Positions 34,884 through 43,305 of a stretch of 64,000 bases of DNA are shown piece after piece. Where the stretch lies: assembly GCF_900115695.1 (NCBI RefSeq), contig NZ_FOXK01000009.1:62001-126000 (forward strand). Direction: 5' to 3'. The stretch is from Ectopseudomonas toyotomiensis. GTDB lineage: Bacteria; Pseudomonadota; Gammaproteobacteria; Pseudomonadales; Pseudomonadaceae. The notes below the pieces were generated by a model. It did no database searches and had not been told where the DNA came from. It saw only the letters and a program-made list of their open reading frames with translations. Numbering within the stretch: the first letter of the stretch is position 1; each line of letters opens with the position of its first letter. The position numbers were made by a program, and so were the translations under genes.

Positions 34884-37394
34884 TTAGAAGTGGGTGAAGG
34901 TCAGGCCGAGCTTGTAGGTCGGGCCGTATTCCTCGTACTGGGCGTTGTAGCGACGGTTGCCGGTATAGAGGTAATAGGACTCGTCGGTGAGGTTCTGCGC
35001 CTCGAACTTGAGCTGCAGGTTGTCGCTGAGGAAATACCCGGCGCTGAAGTCGACGAACAGCTGCGAATCGGCATAGAGGTCGTGAGCCTTGTCGTCCACC
35101 GCTGCCACTTCGGCCAGGTACCTGGATTTGTAGTTGGCCGCCAGGCGCAGGCTGAGCTTGTCGCTCTCCCAGCCCAGAGTCAGGTTGCCGACTTGGTCGG
35201 ACTGGTTCGGCAGATCGATGCTGCGCTTGCTGCCCTGACCTTCGATGCGCGCATCGGAGCGGCTGAAGGTGGCGTTGGCGCCGAGTAGCAGGCCGTTCCA
35301 AGGTGCCGGCAGCCAGTCGAATTTCTGCGAGTAGGCCAGCTCGATGCCGTACAGCTTGGCGCTGGCGCCATTGGCGAAGGTGTTGGCCTCGCTGAAATCG
35401 GCCCAGGCGCCGCTGCCGGCCAGGTCCGTGGCGTAGACGAAGTTGTCGATGTCCTTGTAGAAGGCGAAGGCCGAGACCACCCCGGCGCGGCCCAGGTAGC
35501 GCTCGATGCCGAGGTCGAAGTTGCTCGACTCCAGCGGCTTGAGATCGGGGTTGCCGAAGCTGGCCTCATCGCCATCGATGACGAAGCCGGGTGCCAGCTG
35601 GCCGAAGGTCGGACGCACCACCGAGTTGGTCCAGGCGGCGCGGATCTGCGTGTGGTCATCGAGCTGGTAGCGTGCGTGCAGGCCCGGCAGCCAGTGGTCG
35701 TAACGCTTGCGGCTGCTGATCGACTCATAGGCGTCGTCGCGCAGGCCGGTGCCCTTGGCCTCGAACTCGGTGCCCTCGTAGCGCATCCCGGCGATAAAGC
35801 GCCAGTCGTCGATGTCGACGCTGTTCATCAGGTAGGCGGCGTTGATGTCCTCGCGCATCTTGAAATCGTTGATGCGCGACTCCTCCTCGTCGTAGAAGTC
35901 AGCCTTGTTCAGCCCGGCGAGCAGGCGCTCGATGGCCTTGGCGCTGATGCCCGGGCCGAAGCGGCCGAGACCGTAGTCGACCTCACCCTTGACGAACTGG
36001 CCGAGGTTGAGCTGCTCGTCCGTCAGGCCGAAGTCGCCCAGGTCTTCGTAGACCCACGCCTCCAGGTCGTTGTCCTTCTTGCGCCGGCTGAGCTTGCCAC
36101 CGAACTTGGCCTGTGCTGCATAGCCGCTCAGCTCGTAGTCGCGGGCCAGGTCGAGCTTGATGTTCTTTTCGGTGTCGGTGGTCTTCTGTTTCTCCCACTG
36201 CACCTCGTCGAGGGTGAAGTTGGCCGGGTCGTAGAAGGCCGAGCCGATGGTCAACTTCGGCTTGCGCGTGCCGCCGAAGCCGACATCGGCAAAGTCTTCG
36301 TTGCCCTCGAAAGTGGCGCCGGCGATGCCTTCCGGGGTCTTCTCGCTGGCCTTGCTGTAGCCGAGCTGGCCACTGACCGTCCACAGGCCCAGGCTGCGCT
36401 CGCCGCCGAACACGTAGGACTGGATCTGCTGGGTTTCTTCGCGGCTCTTGAGCTCACGCCAGCCTTCGGCCTCGCCGCTCTCACCGGGCAACTGCGCGTC
36501 GGCGAACTCGACGCCGGCGGCGTTGCGCGTTTCCGTGTCCTTGTAGCGGCTGTAGAGCGTGCGCAGGTAGTAGCTGGAGGCGTCGTCCGGCTTGTAGTCG
36601 AAGTTCAGACCGAAGCCGGTGCGCTCGCGGCGGATGTCGTAGGCGCGCTGCTCCAGCTCTTCGAGCCGGGCACCGTCGCTGAAATCCCAGGCGCCGCCGG
36701 TTTCCACGTTGTCCGAAGCGAAATCGCGTTTTTGCCAACTCAGCGCCGCAGCCACACCGAAGTTGTCGATACCGTCGCCAAGACTGAAACGCTCGCTGAT
36801 CGCACCGGAGAATTTCGGACTGGTCTGGCTACTGTTGTCGTCGTAGCTGGCCTCGCCGCTGAGGGTGTAGAAAAGCCCGTCGTGGTCGAAGGCCGAGAGG
36901 CTCTCGACCTGCACGGTGCCGCCGAGGGAGTTGGCGTCCATGTCCGGGGTCAGGGTCTTGACCACCGACAGCGACTGCACCAGCTCGGACGGCAGCACGT
37001 CGAGGGCCACGGCGCGGCGGTCACTCTCAGGCGACGGCACCAGGGTCCCGTTGATGGTCACGGCGTTGAGATCCGGGCCGATACCGCGCACGCTGACAAA
37101 GCGGCCTTCGCCCTGGTCACGCTCCACCGACAGGCCGGGAATGCGCTGCAGCGCCTCGGCGGCGTTGTCATCCGGCAACTGGCCGATGCCATCGGCGTGC
37201 ACCACGCTGGTGACGCTGTCGGAGCGGCGCTGATCCTGCAGCGCCTTGTCGATGCTCACCGCCTGGCCGACCACCTCGATGTGCTCGAGAAGCACTGGCT
37301 CCTCGGCCAGGACGACGGTACTGGCGGCGATGGCCAACGCCAGGGTGCTGATACGAAAGCCCGCATGGCGGGTGCTGCTGTGACCTAGGCGCAT
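34884..37394 (-). CDS. TonB-dependent outer membrane receptor
   Basis: An 836-residue receptor with signal peptide, a possible TonB box (HIEVVGQ), a plug domain (QLPDDNAAEALQRIPGLSVE, RFVSVRGIGPDLNAVTINGT) and a 22-strand-type barrel ending in the aromatic GLTFTHF. It resembles the TonB-Xanth-Caul receptor group. No iron-siderophore marker is seen, and the genes downstream encode a phytase and a TonB system, so phytate, an inositol phosphate or another phosphorylated substrate is the inferred ligand. A Pho box lies about 75 bases upstream. Confidence 0.9.
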   Translation of the reverse strand: MRLGHSSTRHAGFRISTLALAIAASTVVLAEEPVLLEHIEVVGQAVSIDKALQDQRRSDSVTSVVHADGIGQLPDDNAAEALQRIPGLSVERDQGEGRFVSVRGIGPDLNAVTINGTLVPSPESDRRAVALDVLPSELVQSLSVVKTLTPDMDANSLGGTVQVESLSAFDHDGLFYTLSGEASYDDNSSQTSPKFSGAISERFSLGDGIDNFGVAAALSWQKRDFASDNVETGGAWDFSDGARLEELEQRAYDIRRERTGFGLNFDYKPDDASSYYLRTLYSRYKDTETRNAAGVEFADAQLPGESGEAEGWRELKSREETQQIQSYVFGGERSLGLWTVSGQLGYSKASEKTPEGIAGATFEGNEDFADVGFGGTRKPKLTIGSAFYDPANFTLDEVQWEKQKTTDTEKNIKLDLARDYELSGYAAQAKFGGKLSRRKKDNDLEAWVYEDLGDFGLTDEQLNLGQFVKGEVDYGLGRFGPGISAKAIERLLAGLNKADFYDEEESRINDFKMREDINAAYLMNSVDIDDWRFIAGMRYEGTEFEAKGTGLRDDAYESISSRKRYDHWLPGLHARYQLDDHTQIRAAWTNSVVRPTFGQLAPGFVIDGDEASFGNPDLKPLESSNFDLGIERYLGRAGVVSAFAFYKDIDNFVYATDLAGSGAWADFSEANTFANGASAKLYGIELAYSQKFDWLPAPWNGLLLGANATFSRSDARIEGQGSKRSIDLPNQSDQVGNLTLGWESDKLSLRLAANYKSRYLAEVAAVDDKAHDLYADSQLFVDFSAGYFLSDNLQLKFEAQNLTDESYYLYTGNRRYNAQYEEYGPTYKLGLTFTHF

Positions 37395-37758
37395 GGCCTG
37401 CTCTCCCCAAGAGTGAAATCCACCGGCACGGGGCCGGCTCGCTGGAGGCGCAAGCTAGGTGGGGCGAATGACGCTTCTGTGACAGCCCTGCAGCGCATGC
37501 GGTGAAATACCGGGTTTTGTCGGCAATATCCGCAGCAGATGAGCCAAAATGACCTGACGCAGCACAGCTCAGAGCCCGATGGGCGCCTGCAACGAGCCCG
37601 GCGCTACAGGTGCGCGCCCCCAGAGTCGGTGCGCGCAGCGCATCCTGAGCAAAAAAATCGTGCAACTGACCTGAGCCAAATCGACCTCCCCCGCTGCAAC
37701 CAAAGTGTCATGAGCCTCTGTTCTGCTGGCCGTCATTGAAGCCTGCGGAGCCCGCCCG
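37395..37758. other. 364-base divergent regulatory region
   Basis: It separates the receptor gene from the GGDEF gene. It holds the Pho box described separately and a fragment of the GTAGGGTGCGC repeat type near 37630. No further gene is supported. Confidence 0.5.
37452..37485 (-). promoter_or_regulatory. Pho box and -10 of the receptor-phytase operon
   Basis: On the minus strand CTGTCAC-AGAA-GCGTCAT (37485 to 37468) matches the PhoB consensus of two CTGTCAT heptamers four bases apart. TAGCTT (37457 to 37452), a -10-like hexamer, follows after 10 bases, the normal geometry in which the Pho box replaces the -35. The receptor start is about 58 bases further. Confidence 0.78.
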
Positions 37759-38676
37759 ATGCCGCCCCTGTTGAAACTGCATGCCTGGAAACTCGCCGGC
37801 CTGTTACTGCTGGCCAACCTCGGCCTGCTCGCTCATCTGATCGCCGGCCATATCAAACCCACCAGTGAATGGAACTGGACCGATATCCTCGGCGAAGGTG
37901 GCTCGGCGCTGCTGGTGCTGCTGTGGATCGGCCTGCTACTGAAAAGCCGCCCGGCCGGGCGGGTGACCAACCTGCTGTTCTGCGGCCTGGCCTGCCTGTT
38001 CTTCTCGCTGTGGATGGATTCGGTGGACGAGTTCGTCCAACTGCCGGCCAGCGTCCACTGGGACAAGTGGCTGGAGTCCGGACCGATGCCGGTAGGCTTC
38101 ATTCTCATGACCCTGGGCATCTACCACTGGCACCGCGAGCAGCTGGCGATCAGCGCGCAGATGGAAAAGCGCGAGCGGCTGTTCCGCGAACACCGCCTGT
38201 TCGACAAACTCACCCCACTGGGCGGCGCCGAGTACCTGCGTCTGCAGGTGCAGCAGGCGCTGCAGCAGAGCCACGAACAGGGCCAGCCCCTCGCGTTGGT
38301 GATTCTCGATCTGGATGGTTTCGACCGCCTCAATCGCGAGCATGGTCATGCCGAGGGTGACCTGGTCTTGCAGAACCTGACCCAGCTGTTGCTGCTCAAC
38401 CTGCGTCGTCAGGATCTGCTCTGCCGTCTGGCCGGCGATCGCTTCGTCGCGCTGCTGCCAGGCACCGGCGCGCAGCAGGCGCAACAGATCGCCGGCGAGC
38501 TGCAGGATGCCGTACGCCACCTGGCCTACCGCAGCAGCCGCAACGGCGAACGCCTGTATCTGTCAGCCGGCGTGGCCAGCGTGCTGGCCCAGGACGAGGA
38601 TGGTGACAGCCTGCTCAGGCGCCTCAACCTGGCCCTGGCGCGCGTCAAGCAGACGCCCGCAGCCAAGCGCGCCTGA
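37759..38676 (+). CDS. Degenerate GGDEF membrane protein
   Basis: A 305-residue protein with three or four N-terminal membrane helices (about 10-110) and a GGDEF-fold domain. The catalytic motif reads AGDRF instead of GGDEF (in CRLAGDRFVALLPG), and no RxxD inhibitory site is in place, so it is probably not a working cyclase; it may bind nucleotide or act as a signal partner. The stop lies 10 bases before the AraC start, so the two are an operon, suggesting the membrane protein informs the regulator. That role is inference. Confidence 0.82.
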   Translation: MPPLLKLHAWKLAGLLLLANLGLLAHLIAGHIKPTSEWNWTDILGEGGSALLVLLWIGLLLKSRPAGRVTNLLFCGLACLFFSLWMDSVDEFVQLPASVHWDKWLESGPMPVGFILMTLGIYHWHREQLAISAQMEKRERLFREHRLFDKLTPLGGAEYLRLQVQQALQQSHEQGQPLALVILDLDGFDRLNREHGHAEGDLVLQNLTQLLLLNLRRQDLLCRLAGDRFVALLPGTGAQQAQQIAGELQDAVRHLAYRSSRNGERLYLSAGVASVLAQDEDGDSLLRRLNLALARVKQTPAAKRA

Positions 38677-38686
38677 GGAAGACGCC

Positions 38687-39718
38687 ATGGCCGTCAAGGG
38701 CAGTTGGTACGAACGCGACAGCCGCTTCATCGCCGCCCACCATCAACCGGCGCTGTTGCTCGACCTGGCCCTGGCGCGCGAGCTGGACAGCCATCGCCTG
38801 CTGCGCGGTAGCGGCCTGTTTCACGAAGACATTCTCAGCGGCCAGGCGCGCATCAGCCCGCAGCAGTTCCTGCAACTGATCGACAACGCGCGACGCCTGC
38901 TGGATGCCGACGACAGCAGCTTTCTGTTCGGCCAGCGCCTGCTGCCGGGCCACTACGGTGCCGCCAGCCAGGCCCTGCAGCAGGCCGCCGACCTGCAACA
39001 GTCGCTGGAGCTGCTGGTGCGTCTGCGCGCCCTGCTCAGCCCGCTTTTGGCGCCACGCCTGCTACTCGACGAACAGCGCGTCTACATCGTCTGGCTGGAT
39101 GCCTGCGGCTGCGGCGAGCAGCGACGATTCCTGCTCGAGGCGAGCATGACCGCGCTGGCCTCGAGCAGCCGCTGGCTGGCTGGCGAACGCCTGCCCTGGC
39201 AGTTCGAGTTCGCCCATGAGCAGCCACGCTATATCGAACAGTACTGGGTACACCTTGGCGAGGACGTGGCGTTCGCGCGCCAGGTGGACATGATGAGCCT
39301 GCCACGCGAATACCTGACCCGTCCCTGGCCCGGCGCCTCGCTCACTGCCGGGCAGGTGGCCGAACAACAGAGCCTGGCGCAACTGGAGGCGCTGGGATTT
39401 TCCGCCAGCCTGCTGGATCGCCTTTACGACCACCTGCACGAGCAGATTCGCGAGACACCGAATCTGGACAAGGTGGCGCACGCTTTCGCCATGAGCCCCG
39501 CTACCCTCAAGCGCAAGCTGGGCAAGCACGACAGCCACTTTCAGGAACAGCTCGACCTGGTGCGCAAGCACGTGGCGTTGTACCTGTACCGGGTAAAGGG
39601 CTACAGCAACGACGAAGTGGCCGCCTACCTGCAGTTCCACGACAGCACCAACTTCCGTCGCTCGTTCAAGCGTTGGACGGGCCTGTCGCCCAGTGCGCTA
39701 AGGCAGTTGCTGGGTTGA
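38687..39718 (+). CDS. AraC-family regulator with long N-terminal domain
   Basis: A 343-residue protein with an Arabinose_bd/OruR-type N-terminal domain (about 1-200) and a C-terminal AraC double HTH (about 240-343), with DKVAHAFAMSPATLKRKL and YSNDEVAAYLQFHDSTNFRR, the second being the conserved helix. GAGGAAG lies five bases before the ATG. It follows the degenerate GGDEF gene on the same strand. The effector is not apparent. Targets may include the genes around it, but no evidence of a binding site was found. Confidence 0.9.
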   Translation: MAVKGSWYERDSRFIAAHHQPALLLDLALARELDSHRLLRGSGLFHEDILSGQARISPQQFLQLIDNARRLLDADDSSFLFGQRLLPGHYGAASQALQQAADLQQSLELLVRLRALLSPLLAPRLLLDEQRVYIVWLDACGCGEQRRFLLEASMTALASSSRWLAGERLPWQFEFAHEQPRYIEQYWVHLGEDVAFARQVDMMSLPREYLTRPWPGASLTAGQVAEQQSLAQLEALGFSASLLDRLYDHLHEQIRETPNLDKVAHAFAMSPATLKRKLGKHDSHFQEQLDLVRKHVALYLYRVKGYSNDEVAAYLQFHDSTNFRRSFKRWTGLSPSALRQLLG

Positions 39719-39809
39719 GATCGCGCCGATCAGCGTAAAAGTCCGGCACGCGCGGCGCGCACTAGGTGGGTAATGCGAGGGAGGATTGAATGAATGTGGG
39801 CGAGCGCCC

Positions 39810-39836
39810 AAAAAAGAAAACCCCGCGATTGCGGGG
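39810..39836 (-). terminator. Terminator of the Rsm-type sRNA
   Basis: Six-base GC stem, CCCCGC with GCGGGG around GATT (39821-39836), followed on the minus strand by TTTTCTTTTTT. On the plus strand the flanks are purine-rich, so it works in the minus direction. Confidence 0.85.
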
Positions 39837-39938
39837 CCTTGCAGACTGTTGTCCTGACATCCTTGATCTGCTCACCATCCTGGCGGCTGTCCAGCGTGTC
39901 CCTGTTCGTCTAGGCGCTTCCTGCGCTGAATCCATGTA
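39810..39938 (-). ncRNA. Rsm-type small RNA (RsmX/Y/Z family), sequesters RsmA/CsrA
   Basis: On the minus strand a 130-base transcript of about 129 bases runs from a -10-like TACTCT (39948 to 39943) to a terminator with stem CCCCGC/GCGGGG (39836 to 39821) and T-rich tail (39820 to 39810). It carries seven GGA motifs, several in hairpin loops such as GCGCAGGAAGCGC, the ligand of RsmA/CsrA. A perfect GacA box lies about 64 bases upstream of the predicted start. These features define RsmY/RsmZ/RsmX, which release target mRNAs by titrating RsmA. Which of the three it is cannot be said. Found purely by pattern reading. Confidence 0.8.
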
Positions 39939-39989
39939 CAGCAGAGTACGCCCGTACCTGATCGACCGACAGTGGCGAAAATCGTGACA

Positions 39990-40013
39990 TCGTGTAAGCC
40001 ATGGCTTACACGA
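39990..40013 (-). promoter_or_regulatory. GacA box upstream of the Rsm-type sRNA
   Basis: A 24-base perfect palindrome whose core, 39993-40010, is TGTAAGCCATGGCTTACA, an exact match to TGTAAG-N6-CTTACA, the site through which phosphorylated GacA activates rsmY and rsmZ. Its centre lies about 64 bases upstream of the predicted RNA start. Confidence 0.85.
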
Positions 40014-40166
40014 ATTCTCCCTCTGTCAGCCGCCTGACTTTGCTCGGGCCATTCCAGATTGGGAGAAAGCATTTGGCCATGTTTTTTGTGACGTACGTCT
40101 TGCTAGACTGCATCTTGTCCTACAAAAACAACAGACTCCGACAACGGCGGTCACTGGGGCTAGAGT

Positions 40167-40826
40167 ATGCGCGCAGTCACCTTGCTTCTTGGTTGCCTGG
40201 CAACCTGCATCAGCAGCTTCTCCCTGGCCAATGGCCAGACCCAACTGGGCGACGTCAAACAGGCCATTGCTCAGGCGTTCTGGCAGGATCTTTACGGTAA
40301 TGGCGGCACCACGCTCTATTGCGGCCAGACCTTCGCTCGTGAAAGCGGCACCCTCACTGCCAGCCCGATCTACAGCAGCAAGCAGCTCAAGAGCGCGATG
40401 CGCTGCGTCACCGACCGCCAATGCACCATCATGAACCCGCGCTATCCGTACATCGTCGCCGACCTGCACAACTACTACCCGGCGCTGAGCCGCGTGGAGC
40501 TGGCACGACGCAATGCCCAGTTCGCCGAACTGGCCGATGACATACCGAGCAAGTTCGCCGATATCGGCTGCGATCTTAAAACCAGCTTCCAACTGGTGGA
40601 GCCGCGCGACGAAGCCAAGGGCAATATCGCCCGCGCGATCTTCTACATGCACATCGAATACGGTTTGCCCATCGTCGGCCTGGTGCCAATGTACAAGGCC
40701 TGGCACCGCATGGACCCGCCGGATGCCGAGGAAAAGACGCGCAACGACAAGATCGAGGTGCTGCAGGGCACGCGCAACCGCTTTATCGACGATCCGTCAC
40801 TGGTGGATCAGCTGATCACTGATTGA
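40167..40826 (+). CDS. Endonuclease I family secreted nuclease
   Basis: A 219-residue protein with a signal peptide (MRAVTLLLGCLATCISSFSL). The mature part has the endonuclease I pattern: NPRYPYIVADLHNYYPALSR, RVELARRNAQF and IARAIFYMHIEYGLP, plus Cys residues for disulfides. Members such as EndA and Vibrio Dns cut double-stranded DNA in the periplasm or outside. The ATG fits the signal peptide. The gene diverges from the Rsm-type sRNA, but control by it is not shown. Length is close to family norms. Confidence 0.85.
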   Translation: MRAVTLLLGCLATCISSFSLANGQTQLGDVKQAIAQAFWQDLYGNGGTTLYCGQTFARESGTLTASPIYSSKQLKSAMRCVTDRQCTIMNPRYPYIVADLHNYYPALSRVELARRNAQFAELADDIPSKFADIGCDLKTSFQLVEPRDEAKGNIARAIFYMHIEYGLPIVGLVPMYKAWHRMDPPDAEEKTRNDKIEVLQGTRNRFIDDPSLVDQLITD

Positions 40827-40860
40827 GGTCTCGCTGCTTTCGATATCGCGACGCCGCTCC

Positions 40861-40947
40861 GTAGGGTGTCGCGGGGCCGCCTAGGCCGTGCGCACCGAAT
40901 CTGTCTGCTGAACTACAGCGTGCTTGGTGCGCACAGCGCACCCTACC
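40861..40947. repeat. GTAGGGTGTCGC / GCGCACCCTAC repeat
   Basis: GTAGGGTG at the left and CGCACCCTAC at the right form the ends of another copy of the family seen at 28604, lying between the nuclease gene and hutC. Confidence 0.65.
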
Positions 40948-40954
40948 AATCGCC

Positions 40955-41668
40955 CTACGCTCTGCGCTTATGTAGCGAACGCAGCTTGTAGCGGTCGCCG
41001 GGATGGATCAGCCGCGCGTAGCTGATCAGGTGATCGTCCGACCAGGTGCGGCGAATCACGCTCAGGCAGGGCATGGCCGGATTGATCTGCAGCAGCTCGG
41101 CCGTGCGCGCGTCCACCAGTACCGCTTCGACCACATGCTCGACATCCGAGATCGGGCAACTGGCGACCAGCACCTCGTTGGGCGTGACCTGGGTGAAGTC
41201 GCTTTGCAGGTAATGCGGCACCCAACGCGGGTTGACGAAGCGATCCTCGAGCTGGATCGGCAGACCGTCCTGCAGGTGCACGAGGATGCTGTGAAACACC
41301 TCGGCGCCCAGGCGCAGCCCCAGGCGCAGGGCCACTTCGTCATCGGCGGCGATGGCTTCACAGCGCACCACTGCGTTGCTGTAGGCATGACCGCGGCCGC
41401 GCACTTCGCTGGCGATGTTCATCACCTCGTGCAGCGGCGACTCGGCCTTGCGGTCGGTGACGAAGGTGCCGAGCCCGGCCTGGCGCACCAGATAGCCCTT
41501 CTGCACCAGGTTCTGGATCGCCTTGTTGGCGGTCATGCGGCTGACGGCGAAATCGCGCGCCAGCTGTTCCTCGGGTGGAATCTGATGATTGACCGGATAG
41601 GCGCCGCCGTGAATGCGCTCGAGGAGGAAATCCTCGATGGCCTTGTAGCGCGGGGTGGGACTGGTCAC
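40955..41668 (-). CDS. hutC: Histidine utilisation repressor HutC (GntR family)
   Basis: A 237-residue GntR/HutC repressor with an N-terminal winged HTH (EEQLARDFAVSRMTANKAIQ) and a UTRA effector domain. In Pseudomonas HutC represses the hut genes and releases on urocanate. The GTG at 41668 is chosen since AGGAG lies six bases upstream; no ATG is suitable. It ends the minus-strand hut series, 88 bases after hutH. Two TGTATATACA-type operators stand at the other end of the hut cluster (48582 and 48767). Confidence 0.92.
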   Translation of the reverse strand: MTSPTPRYKAIEDFLLERIHGGAYPVNHQIPPEEQLARDFAVSRMTANKAIQNLVQKGYLVRQAGLGTFVTDRKAESPLHEVMNIASEVRGRGHAYSNAVVRCEAIAADDEVALRLGLRLGAEVFHSILVHLQDGLPIQLEDRFVNPRWVPHYLQSDFTQVTPNEVLVASCPISDVEHVVEAVLVDARTAELLQINPAMPCLSVIRRTWSDDHLISYARLIHPGDRYKLRSLHKRRA

Positions 41669-41756
41669 GGCTGCTCCTTGGATATGCCCGGTGCGCGGAT
41701 GATAGCGGAGCTTGCGCCGCGCTCCCACTTGCGGGGGCGGGCGCAAGCCAGGCGTA

Positions 41757-43292
41757 TCAGCCTACCGAGGGCAACATGCCGACCGGCAGCAGCGGCGTCA
41801 GCACACGCTCGGCGAGCAGAGCGTCGGCCGCGGCGATGTCCGGGGCGAAGAAGCGGTCCTCGACGTAGTACGGCACCTTGGCGCGCAGCGCCTGCCGCGC
41901 CTGTTCCAACGCTGGGGTGCTCTTCAGCCCTTCACGGAAGTCCAGGCCCTGGCAGGCGCCGAGCCATTCCACGGCCAGCACGCCACGGGTGTTGGCGGCC
42001 ATGTCCCACAGGCGCTTGCCGGCAGCTGGAGCCATGGAAACATGGTCTTCCTGGTTGGCCGAAGTCGGCAGACTGTCGACGCTGTGCGGGTGGGACAGCG
42101 CCTTGTTCTCGCTAGCCAGTGCCGCGGCAGTGACCTGGGCGATCATGAAGCCAGAGTTGACCCCGCCATTGGCCACCAGGAACGGCGGCAGCTGCGACAT
42201 GTGCTTGTCCATCATCAGCGAGACGCGGCGCTCGGACAGCGAGCCGATCTCGGCGATGGCCAAGGCGATATTGTCGGCGGCCATGGCCACCGGCTCGGCG
42301 TGGAAGTTGCCGCCGGAAATCACCTCCCCTTCGGCGGCGAACACCAGCGGGTTGTCCGACACGGCGTTGGCCTCGACGCCGAGCACCTCGGCAGCCTGAC
42401 GCAGCTGGGTCAGGCAGGCGCCCATGACCTGCGGCTGGCAGCGCAGCGAGTACGGGTCCTGCACCTTGTCGCAGGCGGCGTGGGAGCGGCCGATCTCGCT
42501 GCTATCGCCGAGCAGGTGACGGAAGGCGGCGGCTGCGTCGATCTGTCCGCGCTGGCCACGGGCGGCATGGATGCGCGCATCGAAGGGCGAGCGCGAACCC
42601 AGCAGCGCTTCGACGCTGAGCGCGCCGCAGACGCTGGCGGCGGCGTACAGGTCCTCGGCCTCGAACAGCCCGCGCAGGGCGTAGGCGGTGGACACCTGGG
42701 TGCCGTTGAGCAGGGCCAGGCCCTCCTTGGCGGCCAGGGTCATCGGCTCCAGGCCGGCGATGGCCAGCGCCTCGGTGGCCGGCAGCCATTCACCCTTGTA
42801 TCGCGCCTGGCTTTCGCCGAGCAGCACCAGCGACATATGCGCCAGCGGCGCCAGGTCACCGGAGGCCCCCACTGAGCCTTTCAAAGGAATGTGCGGGTAG
42901 ACCTCGGCATTGACCAGGGCGATCAACGCGTCGATGACCTTGCGGCGAATGCCGGAGAAACCGCGCGCCAGGCTGTTGATCTTCAGCAGCATGATCAGGC
43001 GCACCATTGCGTCATCCAGCGGCTGACCGATGCCGGCGGCGTGGGACAGCACCAGCGAACGCTGCAGCTTTTCCAGGTCGTCGTTGGCGATGCGGGTCGA
43101 GGCCAGCAGGCCGAAACCGGTGTTGATACCGTAGGCGGTACGGCCCTCGGCGATGATCTGGTTGACGCAGGCAACGCTGGCCTCGATAGCCTCATGGGCG
43201 GCGGGGTCCAGACGCAGTTGCACGGGTGCCTGGTAGGCGGCGCGCAGGTCGGCCAGGGTCAGCTGGCCGGGTTTCAGGTTAAGCGTATTCAT
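41757..43292 (-). CDS. hutH: Histidine ammonia-lyase HutH
   Basis: A 511-residue enzyme that deaminates histidine to urocanate. The MIO prosthetic group forms from the Ala-Ser-Gly at residues 143-145 (GSVGASGDLAPL), which is intact, as are the active-site TGFG and YSLRCQPQVMGA segments. Gene start is 14 bases after the hutU stop. Normal family length. Confidence 0.96.
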   Translation of the reverse strand: MNTLNLKPGQLTLADLRAAYQAPVQLRLDPAAHEAIEASVACVNQIIAEGRTAYGINTGFGLLASTRIANDDLEKLQRSLVLSHAAGIGQPLDDAMVRLIMLLKINSLARGFSGIRRKVIDALIALVNAEVYPHIPLKGSVGASGDLAPLAHMSLVLLGESQARYKGEWLPATEALAIAGLEPMTLAAKEGLALLNGTQVSTAYALRGLFEAEDLYAAASVCGALSVEALLGSRSPFDARIHAARGQRGQIDAAAAFRHLLGDSSEIGRSHAACDKVQDPYSLRCQPQVMGACLTQLRQAAEVLGVEANAVSDNPLVFAAEGEVISGGNFHAEPVAMAADNIALAIAEIGSLSERRVSLMMDKHMSQLPPFLVANGGVNSGFMIAQVTAAALASENKALSHPHSVDSLPTSANQEDHVSMAPAAGKRLWDMAANTRGVLAVEWLGACQGLDFREGLKSTPALEQARQALRAKVPYYVEDRFFAPDIAAADALLAERVLTPLLPVGMLPSVG

Positions 43293-43305
43293 GGAATCTC
43301 TTTCC

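Noticed and set aside
32777..34897. Very long open frames opposite the phytase, receptor, hutU and both acyl-CoA dehydrogenase genes
   Set aside because: They mirror real genes with strong family matches, show no recognisable domains and are expected by-products of high-GC codon bias.
39790..39987. 65-codon plus-strand frame over the sRNA
   Set aside because: It lies antisense to a clear sRNA with promoter and terminator signals and has no family match.
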